DNA of 64,000 nucleotides from Dickeya lacustris. Lineage in GTDB: Bacteria > Pseudomonadota > Gammaproteobacteria > Enterobacterales > Enterobacteriaceae. Numbering within the stretch: the first letter of the stretch is position 1; each line of letters begins with the position of its first letter. A program made the position numbers and the translations under genes. Location: the NCBI RefSeq assembly GCF_029635795.1, contig NZ_CP114280.1, forward strand, positions 1,302,001 through 1,366,000, given 5' to 3'. The notes below the pieces were generated by a model. It did no database searches. It worked only from the letters and a program-made list of their open reading frames with translations, and was not told the origin of the DNA. Below, piece by piece: positions 29,511 to 39,522 of this stretch.

Positions 29511-32155
29511 CGAGCTGGCGCACTACCTGTCCTTATTGCGGCGTGGGTTGCGGGGTAATGGCGACCACACAGCCGGATGGACGGGTGACTATCGATGGCG
29601 ACAGCCAGCACCCGGCTAATCAGGGGCGGTTGTGCGTCAAGGGTTCGGCGCTCGGTGAGACGCTGAGTCTGAAGGGCCGCCTGTTATGGCCGCTGGTAGA
29701 CGGGCACCGCGTCCGTTGGGAGCAAGCGCTGGATAAGGTTGCGCAATCGCTCGGCGATATCATCGCGCAGCACGGCCCGCAGGCGGTGGCGTTTTACGGC
29801 TCGGGGCAATTACTGACTGAGGACTATTACGTCGCCAACAAGCTGATGAAAGGCTTCATCGGCAGCGCCAACATGGACACCAATTCCCGCCTGTGCATGG
29901 CTTCGGCAGTTATTGGTTACAAACGGGCGCTGGGTGCCGATGCGGTGCCGGGTAACTACGAGGACATCGAGCAGGCGGATCTGGTGGTGCTGGTTGGCGC
30001 CAATACCGCCTGGGCGCATCCGGTGGTGTATCAGCGGCTGATGCAGGCTAAACGCCAGCGCCCCAATATGCGGGTGGTGGTGATTGACCCACGGCGCACC
30101 GCCACCTGTGACGCGGCGGATTTACACCTGCCGCTGGCGCCTGGCAGTGATGCCGGGTTGTTCAACGGGCTGCTGCGCGCCCTGGCGCAGCGGAACACCC
30201 CGGTTCCCGGCGAACTGAGTGGCGTGGACGCGGCGCTGGCGGCCGCCGAGGTGTGGACGCCAGAGCGGGTAGCGGACTTCTGCCGGTTACGGCACGAAGA
30301 CGTGGCCTGCTTCTACCAGTGGTTTAGCGAGACCGACAAGGTGGTGACGCTCTATTCGCAGGGCATTAACCAGTCGGCGTCCGGCAGCGACAAATGCAAC
30401 GCCATTATCAACGTGCATCTGTTCAGTGGCCGGATAGGTCGTGCGGGCTGCGGCCCGTTTTCGATTACCGGTCAGCCGAACGCCATGGGGGGCCGCGAAG
30501 TGGGCGGGCTGGCGAACCAACTGGCGGCGCACATGGGCTTTAGCCCGCAAGAGGTGGCGCGGGTTGGCCGTTTCTGGGGCAGCGACCGGGTGGCCTCGGC
30601 ACCGGGGCTGATGGCAGTCGATCTGTTCCGCGCTATCGAAACCGGCGAGGTCAAGGCGGTGTGGATAATGGGCACCAACCCGGTAGTGTCGATGCCGGAA
30701 GCTGACCGGGTGCGGCAGGCGCTGTTGCGCTGCCCGCTGGTGATCGTCTCCGATGTGATGCGCCACACGGACACTACCGCGTGCGCCGACATTTTGCTGC
30801 CAGCGCTGGCGTGGGGAGAAAAAGAGGGCACCGTCACTAACTCCGAACGGCGTATTTCCCGCCAGCGCGCGTTCCTGCCCGCGCCGGGCGAGGCGAAAGC
30901 CGACTGGTGGATGGTGTCGCAGGTGGCAACGCGCATGGGGTTTGGCACGGCGTTTGATTACCGCCATCCGGCGCAAATTTTCCGCGAGCATGCGGCGTTA
31001 TCCGGGTTTGAAAATGAGGGGCAGCGGGCGTTTAACATCGGCGCATTGGCACACCTCAGCGATGCGCAATGGCAACACCTTGCGCCAATACAGTGGCCGG
31101 TGACGGCCAGCGCCCGCGACGGGACGGCGCGGTTGTATACCGACGGGCGCTGTTGGCACCCGGACGGCCAGGCGAGGCTGTTGGCCATCACGCCACAGTT
31201 GCCGGTCAACCCGCCCTCAGCGGCCTATCCGCTGGTGCTGAATACTGGCCGGGTGCGCGACCAGTGGCACACCATGACCCGCACCGGCAAGGCAGCGCGC
31301 CTGATGCAGCATGCGTCTGAGCCCTACTGTGATTTGCACCCGCAGGATGCGCTCAATGCCGGTGTGCATGAGGGCGAGCTGGTGCGCATCAGTGCGCCGT
31401 CCGGCTGGATGCTGGCGCGGGCGCAAATCCAGCGCGGTCAGCAACCCGGCAGTATTTTTGTGCCCATGCACTGGAATCGCCAATTCAGCATACAGGCGCG
31501 TGTCGATAGCCTGGTGGCAGCGGTGACTGACCCTGACTCCGGGCAGCCGGAAAGCAAACAGTCGCGGGTGCGCATTCAGCGCTGGCCCGCCGTCTGGTTC
31601 GGCGAGCTGTTTGTGCGCGGCGAGGTGGCAACACCGGACTGCGGCTACTGGAGCCGGATTACTGCTGATGACGTCTCGCACTACGTGATAGCCGGTGAAC
31701 AGACGCCGGAACACTGGCTTGACTGGCTGACCCGGCACTATCACCTGAGCGACGTTGAATTTCAGCAGGCGCAGGGCGACGACCGGTTGTTTCACGCCAT
31801 TGGCTGGCGTGGCGAGCAGGTCGCCGTGGCGCTTTATGTGAGCGCACATCGTCCGCAACTGGCGCGTGAGGTGATTCTGGCGGCGTTTGCCGAGCCGCCG
31901 CAGCTCTCATCGGACAGACTGGCGCTACTGGCGGGGTGTGCGCCACAGGGGGAAATAGCGCAGGGGGCGACCATTTGCAGCTGCTTCACGGTGGGTGAGC
32001 TGCGCATTATTCAGGCTATTCGTCAGGGCTGCCACAGTGTGGCGCAACTGGGTGAGCAGTTGCAGTGTGGAACCAACTGCGGTTCGTGCATCCCTGAAAT
32101 CAAGGCGTTGCTGCAACAGTATGCGGCGCCGGATACATTACGCCGGGCGGGTTAA
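29507..32155 (+). CDS. nasA: Assimilatory nitrate reductase catalytic subunit
   Basis: The 882-residue cytoplasmic molybdenum enzyme reduces nitrate to nitrite. N-terminal CPYCGVGC...GRLCVKG binds [4Fe-4S]; [11 protein letters not shown] provides the Cys region near Mo; [13 protein letters not shown] and HWNRQFS belong to the MGD-binding domains. The C-terminus adds a BFD-like [2Fe-2S] domain ([16 protein letters not shown]), as in Klebsiella NasA. It starts with an ATGA overlap with the nitrite reductase gene. Confidence 0.95.
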   Translation: MTSWRTTCPYCGVGCGVMATTQPDGRVTIDGDSQHPANQGRLCVKGSALGETLSLKGRLLWPLVDGHRVRWEQALDKVAQSLGDIIAQHGPQAVAFYGSGQLLTEDYYVANKLMKGFIGSANMDTNSRLCMASAVIGYKRALGADAVPGNYEDIEQADLVVLVGANTAWAHPVVYQRLMQAKRQRPNMRVVVIDPRRTATCDAADLHLPLAPGSDAGLFNGLLRALAQRNTPVPGELSGVDAALAAAEVWTPERVADFCRLRHEDVACFYQWFSETDKVVTLYSQGINQSASGSDKCNAIINVHLFSGRIGRAGCGPFSITGQPNAMGGREVGGLANQLAAHMGFSPQEVARVGRFWGSDRVASAPGLMAVDLFRAIETGEVKAVWIMGTNPVVSMPEADRVRQALLRCPLVIVSDVMRHTDTTACADILLPALAWGEKEGTVTNSERRISRQRAFLPAPGEAKADWWMVSQVATRMGFGTAFDYRHPAQIFREHAALSGFENEGQRAFNIGALAHLSDAQWQHLAPIQWPVTASARDGTARLYTDGRCWHPDGQARLLAITPQLPVNPPSAAYPLVLNTGRVRDQWHTMTRTGKAARLMQHASEPYCDLHPQDALNAGVHEGELVRISAPSGWMLARAQIQRGQQPGSIFVPMHWNRQFSIQARVDSLVAAVTDPDSGQPESKQSRVRIQRWPAVWFGELFVRGEVATPDCGYWSRITADDVSHYVIAGEQTPEHWLDWLTRHYHLSDVEFQQAQGDDRLFHAIGWRGEQVAVALYVSAHRPQLAREVILAAFAEPPQLSSDRLALLAGCAPQGEIAQGATICSCFTVGELRIIQAIRQGCHSVAQLGEQLQCGTNCGSCIPEIKALLQQYAAPDTLRRAG

Positions 32156-32181
32156 GCCGCGCCCGGATAAGGAGTGACAAC

Positions 32182-33012
32182 ATGAACCCTACTGTGAACA
32201 CCCTGATGGCGCACGGGCACCAACGCCAGCCGTTACTGGCAGGCGACGTCTGGCTGGTGGGTGCCGGTCCCGGCGATGCCGAATTATTGACTATCAAGGC
32301 GCTGCGGGCGATTCAGCAGGCGGATGTGGTGGTGCATGACCGGCTGATCTCCGCCGAAATTATGGCGCTGGTGCAGCCGGAAACCTTGCGTATTGATGTT
32401 GGCAAGCAGCAGGGCAATCACACACTGGCGCAACCGCGCATTAATCAGTTGCTGATGGAGCTGGCGCACGCCGGGCAGCGGGTGGTGCGCTTAAAAGGCG
32501 GCGATCCGTTTATTTTTGGGCGCGGTGGCGAAGAGATGGATTACCTGCACCAGCAGGGGGTGCGTTGCCACGTGGTGCCGGGTATTACGGCGGCGACCGG
32601 TTGCGCGGCGGCGGTGGGCCTGCCGCTTACACACCGGGAGTGCGCCCAGTCGGTGCGTTTTATCACCGGCCACGCCCGTGACGGCGAGCCGCAACTGGAT
32701 TGGGAGACGCTGGGAGCAGGCCAGCAAACGCTGGTGTTTTATATGGGGCTGAGTCATGCCAGCCGCCTGTGCCAGAAATTAATCGCACACGGCTTGCCTG
32801 CCAGTACGCCGCTGGCGATTATTGAGCGTGGTACGCAACCGACGCAGCGTTTGCTGACGGCGACGCTGGCGACCTTGCCTGCACTGATGGCGCGTTATCA
32901 GCCGCAATCGCCCAGTTTGCTGGTGGTGGGGGACGTGGTGCGTTTTTGTCGCCACCCGGCGTTAACGGTGACAGCCGACGCGATGATGAACGTGGGCACC
33001 GTCGCGGCGTGA
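32182..33012 (+). CDS. cobA: Uroporphyrinogen-III C-methyltransferase
   Basis: The 276-residue SUMT makes precorrin-2 for siroheme, the cofactor of the nitrite reductase encoded upstream. [34 protein letters not shown] and [12 protein letters not shown] are the family signatures. It is not fused to CysG dehydrogenase/chelatase domains, so those steps must come from elsewhere (cysG). It follows nasA by 26 bases with AAGGAGTG before the start, and is the last gene of the operon. Confidence 0.95.
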   Translation: MNPTVNTLMAHGHQRQPLLAGDVWLVGAGPGDAELLTIKALRAIQQADVVVHDRLISAEIMALVQPETLRIDVGKQQGNHTLAQPRINQLLMELAHAGQRVVRLKGGDPFIFGRGGEEMDYLHQQGVRCHVVPGITAATGCAAAVGLPLTHRECAQSVRFITGHARDGEPQLDWETLGAGQQTLVFYMGLSHASRLCQKLIAHGLPASTPLAIIERGTQPTQRLLTATLATLPALMARYQPQSPSLLVVGDVVRFCRHPALTVTADAMMNVGTVAA

Positions 33013-33017
33013 GGCGC

Positions 33018-33039
33018 TGCCGCCCGCAGGCGGGCGGCA
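33018..33039. terminator. Hairpin after cobA
   Basis: Perfect 9-bp GC stem (TGCCGCCCG / CGGGCGGCA) with loop CAGG, five bases after the cobA stop. No T-run, so termination efficiency is uncertain. Confidence 0.55.
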
Positions 33040-33087
33040 AAGCGCGCGGACAACGCCATCGAATCCATCGGATCTATCGAATACGCG

Positions 33088-33633
33088 TTATTTGCTGGTG
33101 ATGATATCCACCAGCGCATCCATTTGCTCGGCAATCAGCGTGGTGATGGCCTCATCGGTCAGGTTGCCCTGCGCGTCAAACCCACCGGCGAAGGCATTGG
33201 CAAACACTTCCGGCTTATTGAGCGGGTGAATGTTCAGGTAAACGCAGCTTTGGCGCAGGTGATATTGCGCCCGCGAGGTGCCCATACCACCGCCAGCCCC
33301 CATCAATGCCGCCGGTTTACCGTGCAGCAGTTCGCTGCTATCGGGCAGGCGGGATAACCAATCGAGAATATTTTTCAGCGCCGGGGCAAGGGAGTAGTTG
33401 TATTCGGTGCAGGCAAACACGAAGCCTGAGGCATCACGCGCTTGTTGGGCGATGCGTTGTACCGATTCAGGAACGCTTGTCAGGTCGGCGTTATAAAAAG
33501 GCACATCCAGTAAGTCGGCAATCTCCAGTGTGACATGCGAAGGCAAGACCGATTGTGCCGCGCGCAGCAGCCCCCGGTTGGCAGATGCTTGACGCAGGCT
33601 GCCAGAAATACCTAACAGTTTGATATGACTCAT
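33088..33633 (-). CDS. NADPH-dependent FMN reductase (ChrR/YieF-like)
   Basis: A 181-residue flavodoxin-fold reductase: GISGSLRQASANRGLL binds FMN phosphate, EYNYSLAPALKNILDWLSR is the central signature, and GKPAALMGAGGGMGTSRAQ follows. Members reduce quinones, azo dyes or chromate using a tightly bound FMN; the physiological substrate is unclear. It is a single gene, convergent with cobA. Confidence 0.9.
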   Translation of the reverse strand: MSHIKLLGISGSLRQASANRGLLRAAQSVLPSHVTLEIADLLDVPFYNADLTSVPESVQRIAQQARDASGFVFACTEYNYSLAPALKNILDWLSRLPDSSELLHGKPAALMGAGGGMGTSRAQYHLRQSCVYLNIHPLNKPEVFANAFAGGFDAQGNLTDEAITTLIAEQMDALVDIITSK

Positions 33634-33862
33634 GATGTTATCCTTTTGTTATGAAAGTCACTTGCCGGGACAGCCACAGCCACAATAAAGCCTGATGATG
33701 TCGCCAGCCTTGTCATAGCATAGAAGCTGGCGGGGAAAATGCCATTCGCGGGCCGATGGCGAATGTCTACAGGCGTGGCGTTATCGCGTGCTCTTTTTTG
33801 ATTACGGAAATTAATCTATTTCCGTTATAGTGTCTGCTTTATTTCCTATCTATTTATTTAAT
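33634..33862. other. Divergent promoter region
   Basis: About 230 bp between the minus-strand FMN reductase and the plus-strand secreted protein. It is AT-rich at 33790-33860, with no gene seen. The secreted protein has no convincing SD. Confidence 0.4.
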
Positions 33863-35014
33863 ATGAATTTATTAACGTTAGCCGCAAGGATGATGGTGCT
33901 GGGTAGTGTTTGTCTGGTGGGCGTGGCGCAGGCCAACCCTGTGGTGTATCGCGGTACGCTCGGCATCGCGCCTGTGGTGGTGGAACTGGATATCGGCACC
34001 AATGGCAAGGCAGAGGGGCGTTACTTTTCTCCCGGCGCCCATGTGATGCATTCTCTTGTGGGCGATCTGGCGCAGAAAGGAACGCTGGTGCTGACTGTCA
34101 TTGACGATGAGGATGGCACAGACAATGAGCCGTTTGTTGAGCAGCAATTAGCCTTACAACCGCTCGGCGAGCAAGGCTGGAAAGGCGAGTGGCGCGACGG
34201 GCATGCGGCACCGGTTGCGGCGGTGTTGACACCGGCTGCGCCGTTAGCGCCTGCCGCTGCGATTACGCTGTCGCCCTTTATGCAGTCGCTCTATGCCTTA
34301 TCCCTGTATGACTTTCTCTTCCAGCAAGGCAATGAGTTGAAAATGGTCAAGCAAGGGCGCATTGGCGACTATCAGGTGGAGTGGTGGCAAGACCCGTTAA
34401 CCGATTCTTCCATGTTTCAGGTGGTATCGGGGTATCCGGCTGAACAACGTGAACAGTTGAATGCCCAGTTACGCGCCGATTTTTGGCAGATGACGCAGTC
34501 GAACAGGTGTAGCACCGAGGATGTGTTTAAGGTGAAAATCGGCTTACTGTCAGCGAGTGTCGTCAGCTACATCGCCACCAATTTACATCTCTGCCCAGGC
34601 TCCGCCCATCCTTCGACCGATGTTTATGCCCGCACGTTTCGTGTCAGCGATACCGCCTTGCTGTCACTGGCCGATCTCTTGTGGGTGGGAGAGCCGCCGA
34701 TACCGGATGAACATGACATTACGGATAACTACCGGGACGACACCCTGCCTGTCTGGTTAAAGAAACAATTCGATAGGCTATACCCGGTACAGATGCGCAA
34801 TAACGGGAAAGTCAACGGCGTGTTTGATGGTTGTAATTATACGTCTGCGGATATTTGGACTTATGCCCCCTGGTATCTCACCCGCAACGGGATCGTGTTT
34901 CAACCGATGATGCCGAACATGATGGATGCCTGTAATCACAGCGGCTGGGAAGTGTTGCCGTGGCCGGTGGTCAATCAACATCGTGGTCGCTTGCAGGACA
35001 TGCGGTTGCCTTGA
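33863..35014 (+). CDS. Secreted protein of unknown function
   Basis: I do not recognise a domain. The 383-residue protein starts with a signal peptide (hydrophobic MVLGSVCLVGVAQA, likely cleaved near residue 24) and should be periplasmic or secreted. The N-terminal part repeats short hydrophobic beta-like strands (VVYRGTLGIAPVVVELDIG). Six cysteines occur after residue 220 and could form disulfides. The start at 33863 places the signal correctly; an upstream alternative at 33830 would bury it. It is followed 126 bp later by an IS3-family element. Confidence 0.6.
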   Translation: MNLLTLAARMMVLGSVCLVGVAQANPVVYRGTLGIAPVVVELDIGTNGKAEGRYFSPGAHVMHSLVGDLAQKGTLVLTVIDDEDGTDNEPFVEQQLALQPLGEQGWKGEWRDGHAAPVAAVLTPAAPLAPAAAITLSPFMQSLYALSLYDFLFQQGNELKMVKQGRIGDYQVEWWQDPLTDSSMFQVVSGYPAEQREQLNAQLRADFWQMTQSNRCSTEDVFKVKIGLLSASVVSYIATNLHLCPGSAHPSTDVYARTFRVSDTALLSLADLLWVGEPPIPDEHDITDNYRDDTLPVWLKKQFDRLYPVQMRNNGKVNGVFDGCNYTSADIWTYAPWYLTRNGIVFQPMMPNMMDACNHSGWEVLPWPVVNQHRGRLQDMRLP

Positions 35015-35211
35015 CTGTAACTGGCTGCCCGGTGATGTCTGGCAATAAACAGGCGTGTCAGGCAGGCGTTTTTTGACGCTGGCACCGGTCAGGTTCATCA
35101 CGTACCGGCTTTCTTCAATTTTGATGGGGTGACGTAATACGGTAATCCCCCCGAAAAACCAGTGCATGCATAAGTAGAATTTTCTCCTAACCTGAATGCA
35201 GGGGGATTTCT

Positions 35212-35478
35212 ATGAAACGATCACGTTTTACTGACAGTCAGATCATCACCATTCTCAAACAGGCTGAGGCGGGTACGCCGGTTCCTGAACTGTGCCGGGA
35301 GCATGGCATCAGCAGTGCCAGTTTTTATAAATGGCGCTCAAAGTTTGGCGGGATGGATGCTGCACTGATGAGCCGACTGAAAGAGCTTGAAGAAGAAAAT
35401 CGCCGACTAAAAAAAATGTATGCTGAAGAGCGTCTGAAGGCCGAAAATATTCACGAAGCGATGGCAAAAAAGTTCTGA
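35212..35478 (+). CDS. IS3-family transposase OrfA (copy 1)
   Basis: An 88-residue DNA-binding subunit with an HTH (LCREHGISSASFYKW) and a leucine zipper-like LKELEEENRRLKKMYAEERL. It ends AKKF at a run of six A residues (aaaaaag), the usual place for programmed frameshifting into orfB in IS3 elements. Confidence 0.93.
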   Translation: MKRSRFTDSQIITILKQAEAGTPVPELCREHGISSASFYKWRSKFGGMDAALMSRLKELEEENRRLKKMYAEERLKAENIHEAMAKKF

Positions 35479-35479
35479 A

Positions 35480-36319
35480 GCCATGAGACCGGAAGCAGAT
35501 GTCTCTACAAGCAGTTGAACACCGGGGATCAGTATCCGTCTGGCCTGTCAGCTCTTTGTCGTCAGCGAATGTTGCTACCGATACAGGCGCTTACTGAGTC
35601 AGGAAAATCAACGGATTGCTGACTGGCTGGTGCGCATCACGGACAGCCAGCGAAACTGGGGCTTCGGCCTGTGTTACCTGTATCTGCGCAACGTGAAAGG
35701 CTTTGTCTGGAACCACAAGAGAATTTACCGGATTTACTGCGAACTGTCGCTGAATATGCGGATAAAACCTAAAAAACGGTTGAAACGTGAAAAGCCGGAA
35801 CCACTGAGGGTCCCCACTGGCAGTAACGAGAGTTGGTCAATGGATTTTATGCATGATCAGTTGTCAGATGGTCGCTCCGTTCGTCTGCTGAATATTATTG
35901 ATGATTTCAATCGCGAGGCCCTGGCAATAGAGGTCGATTTTTCCCTTCCGGCCAGTCGGGTAGTCAGAACTCTCGAACAACTGATTGAATGGAAAGGGAA
36001 ACCGGCATCGATTCGATGTGACAACGGACCAGAATATGCAGGTAACACTCTGATAGTATGGGCTGAACGACAAAATATCATCCTCAATTTTATTCAGCCG
36101 GGGAAGCCACAACAGAATGCGTATATTGAGCGTTATAACCGGACAGTGCGTTATGACTGGCTGGGGCACTATCTGTTTTATTCGCTGAGTGAGTTACAGG
36201 AATACGCCACACAATGGCAATGGTTCTATAATCACGAACGACCGAATATGGCACTGAATGGCTTCACACCAATGCAGCATATTCAGCGCTTATCTGATTC
36301 TACTTATCTGCCCGGTTAA
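35480..36319 (+). pseudogene. IS3-family transposase OrfB (copy 1), frameshifted
   Basis: The DDE integrase domain is intact from about 35545 to the stop ([30 protein letters not shown]). The segment joining it to orfA (VKP...AVEHRG) is in another frame. The break falls at cggggatc (35524-35531), where one G appears to be missing relative to the expected His-Arg-Gly-Ile-Ser reading. The same change occurs in copy 2. Confidence 0.75.
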
Positions 36320-36428
36320 AAATGGGGGGATTACCTATCTGCCATAGCGCTTGACCTTGACCAATGACAAAGCGGCATAAGCGTGGGTTCTTATAATCAA
36401 GTCTGTCTCTCCCCACGGGTATGAAAGC

Positions 36429-37550
36429 ATGGAATATCAACTGAAATTCGATTGGCCTGAGTTTTTAGAAAAATACTGGCAAAAACAACCTGTTGTATTA
36501 AAAAATGCATTGGCTAATTTTGTTGATCCTATTACACCGGATGAACTGGCCGGATTGGCGATGGAAGCCGAAGTCGATAGCCGTTTGGTGAGTTATCACA
36601 AAGGTCAGTGGCAGGCCTGGAATGGGCCCTTCGAAGCGTTTGATCATCTGGGGGAAACCGGCTGGTCACTGCTGGCTCAGGCCGTGAATCATTGGCATGA
36701 ACCCAGCGCGAAACTGGTGCGCCCGTTTCGGGTATTACCCGACTGGCGCTTAGATGATTTGATGATCTCCTTTTCGGTGCCGGGCGGCGGTGTCGGCCCG
36801 CATATTGACCAATACGATGTCTTCATTATTCAAGGGATGGGGCGTCGCCGCTGGCGTGTTGGCGATAAGCTGCCGATGCGCCAGTTCTGCCCTCACCCGG
36901 CCCTGCTGCATGTTGACCCGTTCACACCGATTATTGATGAAGAGTTAGCACCCGGTGATATTCTCTACATTCCGCCAGGTTTCCCACACGATGGGCAGAC
37001 GCTAGAAACGGCGCTGAACTACTCCGTCGGTTTTCGCGGCCCCAACGGGCGCGACTTAATCAGCAGCTTTGCCGATTATGCACTTGAGCACGACCTGGGC
37101 GGCGAGCACTATAGCGACCCCGATTTAACCTGCCGGGAGCATCCGGGGCGGGTAGAAGAATACGAACTGGAGCGGCTGCGTGCCATGATGATGGATGTCA
37201 TCAACCAACCGGAAGCCTTCAAACAATGGTTTGGCCGTTTTGCCACCACGCCTCGCCATGAATTGGATATCGCGCCCGCCAATCCGCCTTATGAGCCAGC
37301 AGAAATCACCGAAGCCCTGCTCGCGGGGGAAACGCTTATCCGGTTAAACGGCTTGCGGGTGCTGAACGTAAGCGAGCGTTTTTTCGTCAACAGCGAGCCG
37401 ATGAACATGGCCGATGACAAAGGCGCTGATGCACTGTGTCGTTATACGTTAATTAGCCAAAATGAGCTGGGCGAGGCGTTACATAACCCGGCGTTCATGG
37501 CGCAATTAACCGAACTGGTTAATCAGGGGTATTGGTTTTTCGACGAATAA
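36429..37550 (+). CDS. roxA: RoxA ribosomal protein L16 arginine hydroxylase
   Basis: This is a JmjC-type 2-oxoglutarate/Fe(II) oxygenase (E. coli YcfD), which hydroxylates an arginine of L16. The 373-residue length equals the E. coli protein. Fe ligands are visible in GPHIDQYDVF (HxD) and PPGFPHDGQT (distal His). LDDLMISFSVPGGGVGPH and ALNYSVGFRGP are typical. IS copy 1 ends 93 bp upstream, close enough to affect its promoter. Confidence 0.95.
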   Translation: MEYQLKFDWPEFLEKYWQKQPVVLKNALANFVDPITPDELAGLAMEAEVDSRLVSYHKGQWQAWNGPFEAFDHLGETGWSLLAQAVNHWHEPSAKLVRPFRVLPDWRLDDLMISFSVPGGGVGPHIDQYDVFIIQGMGRRRWRVGDKLPMRQFCPHPALLHVDPFTPIIDEELAPGDILYIPPGFPHDGQTLETALNYSVGFRGPNGRDLISSFADYALEHDLGGEHYSDPDLTCREHPGRVEEYELERLRAMMMDVINQPEAFKQWFGRFATTPRHELDIAPANPPYEPAEITEALLAGETLIRLNGLRVLNVSERFFVNSEPMNMADDKGADALCRYTLISQNELGEALHNPAFMAQLTELVNQGYWFFDE

Positions 37551-37811
37551 CCGATAACGCCGCATCGATTATTGATTGTGCGCGGCAAAACGCATCGCGC
37601 AACTGATGTGATGACGCACACAGCGTTAACCACATCGGTTGGCTAGACTAAAGATTGAACAAACCTGACCGATACCAGAGAGATACTGGCAGAGTATGTC
37701 AGTATCTCTCTGTACCCACGCTCCTCTAACCGATGGGCGTGTGTCTCAGCCGCTTGTCCGCGCTGCCTGACATATCGGTATGTTTTTAGCCTCTAACACA
37801 GGATAACTACG

Positions 37812-38000
37812 ATGGATGTATCACAAATAGCCGCCCTTTCCTCTGGCCTGAACAACATGCAGTTGAGCGGTGAAGTCGGCACCCAGGTGTTGAAAAAGTC
37901 ATTGGATAATCAGAAAAATACCGTTGAGAGCCTTATCCAGTCCATCCCGCCGTTACCGGCAAATCCGGCGGTTGGGCGCAACATTAACACCACCGCATAA
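37812..38000 (+). CDS. YjfB-like small protein
   Basis: A 62-residue protein beginning MDVSQIAALSSGL and ending in PAVGRNINTTA, the layout of the YjfB family (often labelled putative motility protein). No function is established to my knowledge. It is preceded by a 260-bp gene-free stretch and followed by an intrinsic terminator. Confidence 0.75.
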   Translation: MDVSQIAALSSGLNNMQLSGEVGTQVLKKSLDNQKNTVESLIQSIPPLPANPAVGRNINTTA

Positions 38001-38056
38001 CTTACGCCGGCAGCACCTGTGCTGCCTGTATAGGTTTGTGCCGGAATGACATATGC

Positions 38057-38116
38057 AGAACCCCGGTCGCCCAACGTCCGGGGTTCTTTTTATTTTTTAT
38101 TTTTTATTTTTTATTC
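38057..38116 (+). terminator. Terminator after the YjfB-like gene, with T-rich tandem repeats
   Basis: A 10-bp stem AGAACCCCGG/CCGGGGTTCT with an 11-nt loop is followed by about four copies of a 7-bp T-rich unit (attttttt-like), giving an unusually long discontinuous U-tract. The tract may be length-variable. Confidence 0.88.
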
Positions 38117-38174
38117 TTTACTCAAGACAGCCTCGACTCGAGACGACATGCCTCTTTCACCAGGCAATGAATGA

Positions 38175-39248
38175 TTACTGGCTCAGGCGCTGGGCTAACA
38201 GCCGTAGCTGCTCGGCAATTTGCTGTAAATCACGCTGTTCGTCACTACGCGGGCCGGTAGAATTACGCACCACCAGCCGGGCTGGTAAAATAGAAGAAGA
38301 ACGCTGCATATCGCTGTCACTGGCACCCAGCAGCCGCTGCACGGCTTCTTTTCCCTGCAAGTCGAGATCGAGCGATACGGTGGTCAACGCCGGATGGAAA
38401 AACGAGCTTTCATACGTCCCGTCATAGCCAATCACCGATTTCTGGCCAGGAATAGTTTGCTGGTTTTGATGAAACGCGCTTAATACTCCCAACGCCATTT
38501 GATCGTTCGCCACCAGTACCGCGCTAAACTGCGGCGTCTCGCGCAGCATCTGTAACGCACAGGCATAACCGCTTTGCGCATCCCAGTTGCCGTGTAATAC
38601 GCTGACAGGCGCAAGCCCATACCCTTCAAGCGTTTCCAGCCAGTTTTTCAACCGCAGTCGCGCCGACACCGAACCTGCCGGCCCGGCCAGTAAAGCCATG
38701 TCGCGGTGCCCCAGTTCATAGAGATATTTTACGCTGGCTCGCGTGCCATCCGCTGGATTGAACGACACATTAAACACGGAACTGTAGGGGTCAACATCGA
38801 GAAAAAGGCACAGAATATCGTCGTTATCCGTCGCAATTCGCTCTGCTTCATCGGTTTCCAGCGGCACATTGATGATGACCTTATCAACCCGCTGCGACTT
38901 GAGTTCATTGATAGAATCCTGAATGCCATGATTGACGTTCTCATCAATCATCGAGATCAACACCTGATAACCTTCCGTATTGGCATACCGTTTTACGGCA
39001 GCGGCCACCTGTGACGGCGCATGTAACGCCAGCGAGGTCGTCACCAGCCCAATGGTCATACTCTGTTTACCCACCAGTTGCTGGGCCAACCGGTTTGGCA
39101 CATAGCGTAGCAACTCAATTGCCTGCTCAACCTTGCGGCGCGTGGCTTCAGAGACATTGGCCGATTTATTCAGCACCCGAGATACGGTTTGATAAGAAAC
39201 GCCAGCATGGCGTGCAACATCTTCTAACGTAGCGCTTTTCGACTTCAT
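38175..39248 (-). CDS. ganR: LacI-family regulator, GanR-like
   Basis: The 357-residue repressor has an N-terminal HTH (TLEDVARHAGVSYQTVSRVLN) and hinge (NRLAQQLVGKQS). Its effector domain is close to E. coli LacI by memory: SLALHAPSQ, LLAGPAGSVSARLRLKNW and VLVANDQMALG. That favours a beta-galactoside-type inducer. The start at 39248 is set by the HTH position. It is divergent from a LamB-like porin, the arrangement I recall for ganR/ganL of Dickeya galactan catabolism. The symbol is provisional. Confidence 0.8.
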   Translation of the reverse strand: MKSKSATLEDVARHAGVSYQTVSRVLNKSANVSEATRRKVEQAIELLRYVPNRLAQQLVGKQSMTIGLVTTSLALHAPSQVAAAVKRYANTEGYQVLISMIDENVNHGIQDSINELKSQRVDKVIINVPLETDEAERIATDNDDILCLFLDVDPYSSVFNVSFNPADGTRASVKYLYELGHRDMALLAGPAGSVSARLRLKNWLETLEGYGLAPVSVLHGNWDAQSGYACALQMLRETPQFSAVLVANDQMALGVLSAFHQNQQTIPGQKSVIGYDGTYESSFFHPALTTVSLDLDLQGKEAVQRLLGASDSDMQRSSSILPARLVVRNSTGPRSDEQRDLQQIAEQLRLLAQRLSQ

Positions 39249-39405
39249 GGTCGGCTTTCCCGTCGTGGTTTTGTGTGAATTGTAACAGCAGGCCCTGGGA
39301 AAAACCCATGGGCTACCGCACAGTCTGACCAATCCAATAAAAAGTATTACGTTCACAAAAGAAAAACCCGTGACGAAGCTCACCAGTTTTTACAAAACAA
39401 AATGA

Positions 39406-39434
39406 TTTGTTTGCACTAAATCACAACAAACAAA
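39406..39434. promoter_or_regulatory. Dyad in the ganR-ganL intergenic region, possible operator
   Basis: TTTGTTTG-N13-CAAACAAA is a perfect 8-bp dyad about 90 bp before the porin start and 160 bp before the repressor start. It could bind the LacI-type protein. A/T richness makes chance occurrence possible. Confidence 0.35.
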
Positions 39435-39522
39435 CGAACGCATTGCCGAGTTTTACGTTTAGGCATTTTATTGAGCGGTAAATGTGAACGTAGTACATAA
39501 CAACAAACAACATGAGGTGATC

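Larger units (their letters stand above)
35141..36335 (+). mobile_element. IS407-group IS3-family insertion sequence, copy 1
   Basis: This 1195-bp element is bounded by GGTAATCCCCCC...GGGGGGATTACC. It carries orfA and a frameshifted orfB and is nearly identical to the inverted copy at 51813-53008. The flanking 4-mers (atac on the left, tatc on the right) do not match, so no target duplication is left here. That suggests a rearrangement or deletion beside this copy. Confidence 0.93.

Noticed and set aside
38086..38116. T-rich 7-bp repeats as a phase-variable coding tract
   Set aside because: They lie directly after a terminator stem and outside any gene, so they are best read as its U-tract.
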